Shown piece by piece: positions 41,959 through 49,517 of a DNA stretch of 64,000 nucleotides. Source of the stretch: Geomonas sp. RF6 (GTDB taxonomy: Bacteria > Desulfobacterota > Desulfuromonadia > Geobacterales > Geobacteraceae); contig NZ_CP087999.1 of the NCBI RefSeq assembly GCF_021044625.1, positions 3,679,001-3,743,000 on the forward strand. The letters run 5' to 3'. Both the position numbers and the translations under genes were made by a program. The first letter of the stretch is position 1. Each line of letters starts with the position of its first letter. Below the pieces are notes generated by a model, which was given only the letters and a program-made list of their open reading frames with translations, was not told the DNA's origin and did not search any database.

Positions 41959-42471
41959 ATGCCAACTATGAGCGGATATCAGCTATCCCAGGGAATCAGG
42001 CAGAAAATGGAGCTGTTGAAGAAGGTCTGCATGGAGGTTGACGAGGATATGGCCGCCCGCGCCCCCGCGGGACGGTGGTCTCCAAAGGAGATCCTTTCGC
42101 ACATGGCAGGTCCGGATGGAGTAGGGTACATGCCCTCGCTGCGCGCCTTTCTCGACACCGAGATGCCAACGATAGAGATGGAGGCTGAAAACCCCTTTTA
42201 TTCCGAGCGGCGGGTAAAGATGAGCTTTGCCGAGCTCCTCGTCGAGGTGGAGAGGGAATACGACACCATGGCGCAGTTCGCTGCGACGCTCGATGATGAG
42301 CAGCTTGACCGCACCGCCCGAATTCCGATGCTGAAAGACTCACCCCTGGGGGAGAACCCGACACTGGAAGGATTGATCGGCGGGCTCGGCCACTATCATG
42401 TGCAGTTCCATATCGACCACCTGCGGGAGATCGTGCACGAGCTGGCACAGGAAGCGGATCTGCAACATTAG
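41959..42471 (+). CDS. DinB/YfiT-like four-helix metalloprotein
   Basis: This is a 170-residue DinB-superfamily protein. The three expected metal-binding histidines are placed in ILSHMAG (about 49) and in the late [12 protein letters not shown] cluster (about 145-155). Members are thiol-dependent S-transferases or hydrolases, often damage- or redox-induced. A strong AAAGGAGG site lies nine bases upstream. It is a single gene. Confidence 0.82.
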   Translation: MPTMSGYQLSQGIRQKMELLKKVCMEVDEDMAARAPAGRWSPKEILSHMAGPDGVGYMPSLRAFLDTEMPTIEMEAENPFYSERRVKMSFAELLVEVEREYDTMAQFAATLDDEQLDRTARIPMLKDSPLGENPTLEGLIGGLGHYHVQFHIDHLREIVHELAQEADLQH

Positions 42472-42652
42472 GGCGCGGGAACTCTTCCGGTCTCTGAAGC
42501 TGAGCCGGTGGGCGTCGCGGCGAGGGAGTAAGTCATCCTCGATTGCCAGGGGATGACAAAGAAGCGCTTCATCGTAGAATTGGGGTACGCGACGGCGGGC
42601 GGGTTCATCTATGCCGGACGCCATCACTGAAGAAAACCAGGAGAAGAGCCAG

Positions 42653-43417
42653 ATGCGCCTGAACTACGAGACGTACGGGGAAGGGCATCCGCTGGTAATC
42701 CTGCACGGCCTTTTCGGCTCGCTGGAGAACTGGCGGACCATCGGGAAGGAACTGGGTCGCCACTACCGGGTCTTTGCGCTCGACCTGCGCAACCACGGCA
42801 AATCGCCCCACGCTGACGACTTCGACTACGCGACCATGGCCGAAGACCTTCACGCCTTTGTCGAGGAGCAGTCGCTGTCGCGGATATTTCTCCTTGGACA
42901 CTCCATGGGGGGGAAGGTGGCGATGCAATTCAGCGTGACGTGGCCGGAGCTGGTGGAAAAACTGGTGGTGGTGGACATGTCTCCGAAGGAGTACAACCCC
43001 CAGCACCGGGAGATCCTCGAGGCGATGCTATCCCTTCACCCGGAGCGCTTCACCGAGCGGAAAGAGGTGGACCATGCGCTCTCCTCTGCCATCAAGGACT
43101 CGGCTACGCGACTCTTCCTTTTGAAGAACCTGGTAGCAGACGAAAGGGGCCGCTTTGCCTGGCGCCTCAACCTGAAAGCTATCGCCCGCAACTACGGCGA
43201 CCTGGTGAAGGGCATTCCCGCCGGGCGCGCCTTCGACGGCCCCACGCTCTTTATGAAAGGGGAAAACTCCAACTACATCAGGCAGGAGGATGTCTCCCGG
43301 ATAAAGCACCTCTTCCCGGCTGCCTACGTCGTCTCCGTACCGGATGCGGGGCATTGGGTGCACGCGGAGAATCCCACCTTTTTCCTCAGTTCCGTCATCG
43401 CATTCCTCCATTCCTGA
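42653..43417 (+). CDS. Alpha/beta-hydrolase, YbfF-like esterase
   Basis: This is a 254-residue protein. I set the start at ATG 42653, eight or nine bases after AGGAG, which gives the exact YbfF opening (MRLNYETYGEGHPLVILHG); a frame start at 42611 has no site. The fold shows HGLFGSLENW, DLRNHGKS, the nucleophile elbow LGHSMGGK (Ser about 88), and the C-terminal His in DAGHWVHAE. YbfF esterases hydrolyse short acyl esters and acyl-CoAs. It is a single gene. Confidence 0.87.
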   Translation: MRLNYETYGEGHPLVILHGLFGSLENWRTIGKELGRHYRVFALDLRNHGKSPHADDFDYATMAEDLHAFVEEQSLSRIFLLGHSMGGKVAMQFSVTWPELVEKLVVVDMSPKEYNPQHREILEAMLSLHPERFTERKEVDHALSSAIKDSATRLFLLKNLVADERGRFAWRLNLKAIARNYGDLVKGIPAGRAFDGPTLFMKGENSNYIRQEDVSRIKHLFPAAYVVSVPDAGHWVHAENPTFFLSSVIAFLHS

Positions 43418-43602
43418 ATCGAGACGGCGTCATGCACTTCCGGCAAGGGGAGGGCGTGACCTCCTGTCTACAGCACGTAGCTCCCCCCAAAGAACACTCT
43501 CCCTTACGAAAAGGTTGACCTGCGCCGCATAAAGTAGCAATTATCTCCTTTCATGTTTTGGAAGAGGATAGTCGGTGCAGACGCTCGACCAGAGGAGAGA
43601 TT

Positions 43603-44487
43603 ATGCAACAGGTAGTCATCGCAGGATGTGGCCGGATCGGGACGCGTGTGGCGCGGCTTTGGAGAGAGAGGGGCGCGACGGTGACGTGCATGGTGCGCTC
43701 GCCGGAGCACCAGGCGGCGCTGGAGAACGACGGATTTCTCGTCCACAGGTGCAGCTTCGACGAGGCTTCGGATCTGACCCTGCCGCAGATGGAGGGAACC
43801 GTCCTCTACTACTTCGTCCCCCCTCCCGGTGGAGGTTTCAGCGATACCCGCGCGCGCAATTTTTGCTCCGCGCTGATTTCGGCCGACGCGCCGCCGGCGA
43901 CTATCGTCTATATCTCTGCGACTTCCGTCTACAGTGAGACCCGTGGAGGTGTCGTGACTGAATCATCCCCCACAGACCCGCCGTCGGCGATGGGGAAGCG
44001 CCGTCTCGATGCGGAGGATGCTTTTCGCGGATATGCTGCTGCGAGCGGTGCGGCGCTCGTGATTCTCAGGGTGAGCGGGATCTATGGACCTGAGATGCTG
44101 CCGCTCATGCAGATACGGCAGGGGCAGCCGCTCCTGAGGGAGGCGGATGCCGGTCCCAGCAACCGCATCCATGCGGACGATCTCGCGCAGATATGCGTGA
44201 CGGCCGCAGAAAAAGGGAGTGACGGCGACATCTTCAATGTCAGTGATGGCAATCCGAGCAGCATCACGGCCTATTTCAACGCCTGCGCCGACGCGCTCGG
44301 GGAACCGCGCCAGCCGCAGGTCTCGCTGACCGAGGCGCGGCAGGTGCTCTCTCCCCTCATGTACTCCTACGTCAGCGAGACACGGATCGTGGACAACACG
44401 GCAATGATCGAGCGGCTGGGTGTGACGTTGCGCTATCCCACCCTTCAGGAGGGTCTGAGGGCGTCGGTGGCGGAGCGTCTGGGATGA
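43603..44487 (+). CDS. Atypical SDR (NAD-dependent epimerase/dehydratase-like, YeeZ type)
   Basis: This is a 294-residue protein whose ATG at 43603 follows AGAGGAG by six bases. The nucleotide fold has VVIAGCGRIGTRVARLW, an atypical GxGxxG motif, and the sequence follows the YeeZ-like atypical SDR pattern: ISATSVYSETRGG, the SDR lysine in MGKRRLDAED without the preceding Tyr, and ILRVSGIYGPE. The catalytic Tyr-x-x-x-Lys pair appears disrupted, so dehydrogenase activity is uncertain. It overlaps the next gene by four bases. Confidence 0.82.
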   Translation: MQQVVIAGCGRIGTRVARLWRERGATVTCMVRSPEHQAALENDGFLVHRCSFDEASDLTLPQMEGTVLYYFVPPPGGGFSDTRARNFCSALISADAPPATIVYISATSVYSETRGGVVTESSPTDPPSAMGKRRLDAEDAFRGYAAASGAALVILRVSGIYGPEMLPLMQIRQGQPLLREADAGPSNRIHADDLAQICVTAAEKGSDGDIFNVSDGNPSSITAYFNACADALGEPRQPQVSLTEARQVLSPLMYSYVSETRIVDNTAMIERLGVTLRYPTLQEGLRASVAERLG

Positions 44488-44756
44488 TGGCGACCGGCGT
44501 TGTACACCTGTATGTCGCGGCAAGCGCAGTTGCCGTTGTTGCCTATGGCGTCGACAAGGTAGCGGCAAAGATGGGGGCGCGCCGCATTCCCGAGGTGTAT
44601 CTGCAGATCATAGCGTTTGCCGGTGGATGGCCGGGGGCACTGCTGGCGCAGCAGATTTTTCGTCACAAGTGCAGCAAGCGCTCCTTTCAGGTCACCTTCT
44701 GGAGCGCGGCTGCCGCAAATTCGGCGGCCCTCCTCGCTGCAGCCTGTCTCCTGTAG
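44484..44756 (+). CDS. Small DUF1294 membrane protein
   Basis: This is a 90-residue protein with two or three helices. YGVDKVAAKMGARRIPE and the following AGGWPGALLAQQIFRHK match DUF1294. Function unknown. It overlaps the SDR gene by four bases, and its stop codon abuts the 9-bp tandem array. Confidence 0.87.
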   Translation: MMATGVVHLYVAASAVAVVAYGVDKVAAKMGARRIPEVYLQIIAFAGGWPGALLAQQIFRHKCSKRSFQVTFWSAAAANSAALLAAACLL

Positions 44757-44958
44757 GTCGGACGAGGTCGGACAGGTCGGACAGGTCGGACAGGTCGGAC
44801 TGGGCGGACTGGGCGGACTGGGCGGACTGGGCGGACTGGGCGGACTGGGCGGACTGGGCGGACTGGGCGGACTGGGCGGACTGGGCGGACTGGGCGGACT
44901 GGGCGGACTGGGCGGACTGGGCGGACTGGGCGGACTGGGCGGACTGGGCGGACTGGGC
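44756..44958. repeat. 9-bp tandem array: variant units then 18 perfect GGACTGGGC units
   Basis: About four AGGTCGGAC-type units (about 44756-44796) run into a block of 18 identical GGACTGGGC units at 44797-44958 (162 bases). The unit length, 9 bp, equals that of the arrays at 23376 and 63975 and the GTCGGAC core is shared. Perfect identity implies recent expansion and length variability between strains. Being a multiple of three, it leaves all frames open, so apparent ORFs here (Ala-Asp-Trp or Gly-Leu-Gly repeats) are artefacts. Confidence 0.95.
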
Positions 44959-44974
44959 GGGACCCTTGAGCGCC

Positions 44975-45085
44975 CCCTCCCCCCTTGCGGGGGAGGGACA
45001 GGGTGGGGGGGGAGGCGCCACCACCGACCCCGGCGGCAGCTTCACCCACCCCCTGTCCCCCTTCCGTCGAGGGAGGGGGGACTTC
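44975..45085. repeat. GC-rich dispersed repeat, second copy of the 11037-11152 element
   Basis: This copy shares TTGCGGGGGAGGGACAGG, GGCAGCTTCACCCACCCCC and CCGTCGAGGGAGGGG with the copy before the lyase gene. Together with the tandem array it fills the 701-base gap between the DUF1294 gene and polX. The remainder of that gap holds a terminator and a T-rich leader with no gene. Confidence 0.75.
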
Positions 45086-45115
45086 CAGTCAGACGCTCCA
45101 GAGAAGTTCCAAACG

Positions 45116-45149
45116 AAAAGGCCGTCCATTTTTCAATGGGCGGCCTTTT
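45116..45149. terminator. Bidirectional intrinsic terminator
   Basis: A 15-bp stem AAAAGGCCGTCCATT / AATGGGCGGCCTTTT with a TTTC loop has T runs on both strands. It ends transcription from the SDR-DUF1294 pair. Confidence 0.9.
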
Positions 45150-45457
45150 TAAAATGTCGCCTGTTTCTTCGGTAGCCAGGCCACCTGTGTTTTACTTTCG
45201 GGTCCTTGGCTTTGTGTCGCTGGAATTTCTTCCAGGTTACCTTTTCGGAAACAGGCTGATTTTTATTGTACCCCTCCCACCGCTCCTGTAAAGCATTTTT
45301 TGCCAAAAAAAATCTGCTGCAACAGGCGCTTCTCTATACACCTCTAAAGCTCTGCATTAGCTCCTACCCTCTCCTGCGTTTCCTCCGCGACGAGCCGATA
45401 CCGAAAGGGATAAAATTACCAGGGGGGAGGGACGCCCCGCCGGTGTCGGAGGTGACG

Positions 45458-47188
45458 ATGAAAAACCGCGAGATCGCCCGCATCTTTTCCGAAATGGCCA
45501 GCATCCTCGAGATCAAGGATGACAATGTCTTCAAAATCAGGGCGTACCGCAAGGCGGCTCTCAACCTCGAGGGGATTTCGCAGAGTCTGGAGAACCTCTC
45601 CCGCAAGGAGTTGCTGGAGATACCGGGGGTAGGGGCGGATCTCGCCGCGAAGATCGAGGAGTACCTGCAGACCGGAAAGATCGCGGCCTTCGAGGAGTTG
45701 AAGACGACGGTGCCGGCGGGGCTCCACTCCATGCTGGCCATTCCCGACCTCGGCCCAAAGACCGCGAAGCTCCTCTACGACACGCTCGGTATCAGCACCA
45801 TCGAGGAGCTGGAGAAGGCGGCCGTCGAACACAGGCTGGCGGGGATCCGCGGCATCCAGCAACGGACGGAGGAAAAGATCCTCAACGGCATCCGTTCGCT
45901 CAAGCGGGGACGGGAGCGTTACCCGCTCGGGAGAATGCTCCCGGCGGCTCGTGCGCTGGTGGAGGAGCTGCAGAAGCGGGCGCAGGTGGACCGCATCGAG
46001 ATCGCCGGCAGCATCCGACGCCGCAGGGAGACGATCAGGGACATAGACATAGTGGCGACAGCCCCGGTGCCCGCGGCCGTGATGGAAGTCTTCGTCAATC
46101 TATCCCAGATCGAGACGATCATGATGCGCGGCCCCACACGCTCCAGCGTTACGATCGATGAAGGGGTGCAGGTCGACCTGCGCGTGGTCGATCCCAGCTC
46201 TTTCGGGGCGGCCCTTGCCTACCTCACCGGAAGCAAGCAGCACAACGTGCGGCTGAGGGAAATGGCGGTGAAGCGCGGGCTGCGCATAAACGAGTACGGC
46301 GTATTCCAGGAGGACGGCGTGCACCGGCTCGGCGGCGAGAACGAGGAGGATATCTACCGCCTGCTCGACCTGCCGTTCATCCCGCCGGAGCTGCGCGAGG
46401 ATCAGGGGGAGGTGGAAGCTGCCCTCGCAGGGACGCTGCCGCAGCTGGTGACCCTCTCGGATCTCAGGGGCGACCTTCATGTGCACACCCGCTGGAGCGA
46501 CGGTTCCCACACCATAGCGGACGTGGCGGCTGCGGCCATGGCGCGGGGACTTTCGTACATTGCGGTCACCGACCATTCAAGAGGACTGGCCGTGACCGGT
46601 GGTCTCAGCATCGAGCGGCTTATGGAGCAGGGGGAGGAGATCGCCTCCTTCAACAAGACTCAATCGGGGGTGACGGTGCTGCGCGGGACGGAGATGGAGA
46701 TCCATGATGACGGCACCCTGGACTATCCGGATGAGGTGCTGCAAAAGCTCGAATTCGTCGTCGCCGCAGCGCACACCGGCTTTCACCTCTCAAAAGAGCA
46801 GAACACCGCGCGACTCGTGGGGGCGATGAGGAATCCGTGGGTTGCCATAATAGCCCACCCCACGGGGAGGCTCATCGGCGAGCGGGAGCCGTATCCGGTG
46901 GACATGGAGGAAGTCCTCCGGGTGGCACGGGAAACGGGGACGGCTCTGGAGATCAGCAGCTACCCCTTCCGCCTCGACCTGAACGACCGCGACGTGCGCA
47001 GGGCGAAGGAGCTGGGGGTACGGCTGGCGATCAGCAGCGACACCCACGCGGCGCTGCAGTTTGACCATCTGCCGTACGGTATTTCAGTCGCACAGCGCGG
47101 GTGGCTTGAAAAGAAGGACCTCTTGAATGCGCTGGAGGTCCAGGATCTGCTGAAGTGGGTGAAGGGAAAGAAGGGGAGGAAGGCGTAA
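45458..47188 (+). CDS. polX: PolX-type family X DNA polymerase with PHP exonuclease domain
   Basis: This is a 576-residue protein. The ATG at 45458 follows GGAGGTG by five bases; the frame upstream is leader. The polymerase part (about 1-315) has helix-hairpin-helix segments (LLEIPGVGADLAAKI, IPDLGPKTAKLLY) and the catalytic palm GSIRRRRETIRDIDIV. The C-terminal PHP domain (about 335-570) has LHVHTRWSDGSH, TDHSRG, and HPTGR metal-binding motifs and provides 3'-5' exonuclease activity. PolX acts in base-excision and gap repair. Length equals that of the Bacillus and Thermus enzymes. Confidence 0.93.
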   Translation: MKNREIARIFSEMASILEIKDDNVFKIRAYRKAALNLEGISQSLENLSRKELLEIPGVGADLAAKIEEYLQTGKIAAFEELKTTVPAGLHSMLAIPDLGPKTAKLLYDTLGISTIEELEKAAVEHRLAGIRGIQQRTEEKILNGIRSLKRGRERYPLGRMLPAARALVEELQKRAQVDRIEIAGSIRRRRETIRDIDIVATAPVPAAVMEVFVNLSQIETIMMRGPTRSSVTIDEGVQVDLRVVDPSSFGAALAYLTGSKQHNVRLREMAVKRGLRINEYGVFQEDGVHRLGGENEEDIYRLLDLPFIPPELREDQGEVEAALAGTLPQLVTLSDLRGDLHVHTRWSDGSHTIADVAAAAMARGLSYIAVTDHSRGLAVTGGLSIERLMEQGEEIASFNKTQSGVTVLRGTEMEIHDDGTLDYPDEVLQKLEFVVAAAHTGFHLSKEQNTARLVGAMRNPWVAIIAHPTGRLIGEREPYPVDMEEVLRVARETGTALEISSYPFRLDLNDRDVRRAKELGVRLAISSDTHAALQFDHLPYGISVAQRGWLEKKDLLNALEVQDLLKWVKGKKGRKA

Positions 47189-47220
47189 AGGGGGCTTTAG
47201 TCGGATAGGAGACTTTCGGT

Positions 47221-48585
47221 ATGGCGATTCAATCGATCAATCCTGCAACGGGGAAGGTTTTGGATACTTTCGAGGAGTGGACCGCTGAAAAGACGGCTCA
47301 TGTCGTCTCGCAGGTGCACAAGGCGTGGCTGGAATGGCGCAACTCCTCTTTTGCGGAGCGTGCGGCGGTCATGAAGGGGGCGGCGGAGGTGCTGCGCCAC
47401 AACAGGGACGAATTTGCCCAGCTCATGGCGCTGGAGATGGGAAAGCCGATAAGACAGGGGCGCGATGAGGTGGAGAAGTGCGCCTGGGGGTGCGAGTACT
47501 TCGCGGAGAATGCGGAGGCGATGCTGGCGCCGGAGAGCGCCAACAGCGACGGCTCCGCGGCCTATGTCGCCTTTCGCCCCTTAGGTGTCGTGCTGGCGAT
47601 CATGCCGTGGAACTTCCCCTTCTGGCAGGTGTTCCGTTTTGCCGCGCCGGCGCTCATGGCGGGAAATACCGCGGTTTTGAAGCACTCTTCCAACGTGCCT
47701 CTTACGGCGCTTGCCATAGAACAGGTCTTTGTGCGCGCGGGATTTCCGGAGGACGTGTTCCGCACCCTCCTGGTGAGCTCGAGCCACGCGGAAGAGGTGC
47801 TGGAAAACCCTCTCGTGCGCGCGGTCTCACTCACCGGAAGCAGCGATGCCGGACGGCATGTGGCAAGGCGGGCAGGGGAGCTGTTGAAGAAATCGGTACT
47901 GGAACTAGGGGGGAGCGATCCTTTCGTGGTACTCGACGACGCGGATCTGGACAGCGCGGCGCGCATCGCGGCGAAGGCGCGGTGCTTCAACTCCGGACAG
48001 AGCTGCATCGCGGCGAAGCGCTTCATCGTGGAGAGGAGCGTGTACGGCCCGTTCCTCAATCGCTTCAGGACGGCCATGGCTTCTCTCGTGGTGGGGGATC
48101 CGATGGAGGAGAGGACGGAGGTCGGGCCGCTGGCGCGCGGCGACCTGCGCGAGGCGTTGCATGAGCAGGTGCTCGACGCGGTGCAGCACGGCGCCGAGCT
48201 CGCACTCGGCGGCATGATACCGCACAAGGACGGCTTTTTCTACCCGACGACGGTCCTCTCCGGGGTGCGCCCTGGGATGCGGGCGTACCACGAGGAACTC
48301 TTCGGTCCCGTCGCCTCCGTCATTCCGGTGCGGGACGACGAGGAAGCGATAGAGGTGGCGAACGACACCCCCTTTGGTCTCGGCGGCTCTGTATGGACGC
48401 GTGACACGGCGAAAGGGGAGGCACTCGCTGCGCGGATCGAGGCGGGGGCTGTCTTTGTGAACGGCATGGTGAAGAGCGACCCGCGCCTTCCGTTCGGCGG
48501 GATAAAGGACTCCGGGTTCGGGCGGGAACTGTCGCGTTACGGCATCCGGGAGTTTACCAACGTGCAGACGGTGTGGATCAAGTGA
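47221..48585 (+). CDS. NAD(P)-dependent aldehyde dehydrogenase (succinate-semialdehyde type)
   Basis: This is a 454-residue ALDH. Catalytic Cys is in NSGQSCIAAKR (about 262) and general-base Glu in LELGGSDPF (about 228). MPWNFPFWQVFRFAAPALMAGN and KHSSNVP are typical of the Sad/YneI-like succinate-semialdehyde dehydrogenases, so semialdehyde oxidation to succinate is the best guess. It starts 32 bases after polX on the same strand with TAGGAGA upstream, but the two functions are unrelated. Confidence 0.88.
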   Translation: MAIQSINPATGKVLDTFEEWTAEKTAHVVSQVHKAWLEWRNSSFAERAAVMKGAAEVLRHNRDEFAQLMALEMGKPIRQGRDEVEKCAWGCEYFAENAEAMLAPESANSDGSAAYVAFRPLGVVLAIMPWNFPFWQVFRFAAPALMAGNTAVLKHSSNVPLTALAIEQVFVRAGFPEDVFRTLLVSSSHAEEVLENPLVRAVSLTGSSDAGRHVARRAGELLKKSVLELGGSDPFVVLDDADLDSAARIAAKARCFNSGQSCIAAKRFIVERSVYGPFLNRFRTAMASLVVGDPMEERTEVGPLARGDLREALHEQVLDAVQHGAELALGGMIPHKDGFFYPTTVLSGVRPGMRAYHEELFGPVASVIPVRDDEEAIEVANDTPFGLGGSVWTRDTAKGEALAARIEAGAVFVNGMVKSDPRLPFGGIKDSGFGRELSRYGIREFTNVQTVWIK

Positions 48586-48596
48586 CAACTGCCAAC

Positions 48597-48826
48597 ACCC
48601 ACCGCAAAGGCGCAAAGGACGCAAAGGAAAATCCGCAAAGAGAAGCAATCTTGTCCGCAGATTACGCACATTTCGCAGATTACATACACGCTGCCTGCTC
48701 TTTTACATGCGGGGAGAGATGACCCTGGAAACGGCAGGCAATACGGCATAGACCGTAGCCCCTATCTCTCTTTCAGCCTTTCCTTTGCGCGCAGTTCTTT
48801 GCGCTCTTTGCGTCTTTGCGGTGGGT
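48597..48826. repeat. Inverted CGCAAAG-rich repeat pair with GCAGATTACGCA spacer
   Basis: The left arm (48597-48630) reads ACCCACCGCAAAGGCGCAAAG and the right arm (48777-48826) is its inverted counterpart ending CTTTGCGGTGGGT. Between them is CCGCAGATTACGCACATTTC, another short motif known from intergenic repeats of many bacteria. The unit fills the 264-base gap between convergent genes and could fold into one long hairpin. No coding frame. Confidence 0.75.
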
Positions 48827-48849
48827 TCTGTCTTTGCCTTTGCTTAGCC

Positions 48850-49404
48850 TTAGTCCCTCTCCTGCGGATGAAGCCTCTTCACATATGCCGTGCCGGTGGC
48901 GGGGAGGAAAAAAACCTTCCGCGGGTAGTGGTCCCCGAGGTCCGTGGCCCTGACCGGAATATTCCTTTCCCTCAGATAACCGATGGCAAAGGCCGCATTC
49001 TGTTCGCCGATGTGGCTCTTTCCCGCCATTACGCGCCCCGCCCCGAACACCTTTGCCTCGAGCCGCGACTGCTGCGCTCCGAGACTGTAGAGCCAGTCGA
49101 GCAGGTGCTTCATGGCGCACGCGCCGTAGCGGGTTGAGCATGCCTCGCTGCAGGTGGAGTTCTTCGGATCGCAGCGCGTTGCGCCCTGGTTTGCGAGGAT
49201 CTCCGGGAGCATGAAGTGATTCATCCCGCCGACGCCACTTGTGACGTCATAGAGGCAAACCGAGACGCATGAGCCGAGAAGGGTGGTGATGGCGGTGCCG
49301 TCGGCGGTGGCAAAGAATTCCCCCGGCAGGATCTTTACCGCCTTCCGTTCGAGGGTGGGATCGAAATAGTTGTCGCGGCCGGTGGCGGCCTTACCTTCCA
49401 GCAT
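48850..49404 (-). CDS. cheD: CheD chemoreceptor glutamine deamidase
   Basis: This is a 184-residue protein with the start at ATG 49404 (AAGGAG upstream); a GTG 14 codons earlier lacks a site. TLLGSCVSVCLYD carries the catalytic Cys, and GGMNHFMLP the catalytic His; the Thr of the triad lies in the later TDLGDHYPRK/FGAGRVM region by family pattern. CheD converts receptor glutamines to glutamates and, in some bacteria, interacts with CheC. An insert with extra Cys residues (ATRCDPKNSTCSEACSTR) is unusual and may bind metal. No other che gene is near. Confidence 0.9.
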   Translation of the reverse strand: MLEGKAATGRDNYFDPTLERKAVKILPGEFFATADGTAITTLLGSCVSVCLYDVTSGVGGMNHFMLPEILANQGATRCDPKNSTCSEACSTRYGACAMKHLLDWLYSLGAQQSRLEAKVFGAGRVMAGKSHIGEQNAAFAIGYLRERNIPVRATDLGDHYPRKVFFLPATGTAYVKRLHPQERD

Positions 49405-49517
49405 GTGGGCTTCAGCTCCTTCTCTTTCAGCGGTCGATGCGCTCACCCGGTTGATCCGGAATGAAGCGCTGCAGGTGATAGGACATCAGGGCGAAACGTG
49501 GCAGCGGGAGGTGAGCG

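Noticed and set aside
44797-44958. CRISPR-like repeat array
   Set aside because: Units are 9 bp and contiguous with no spacers; it is a minisatellite. ORFs reading Ala-Asp-Trp or Gly-Leu-Gly repeats are artefacts.
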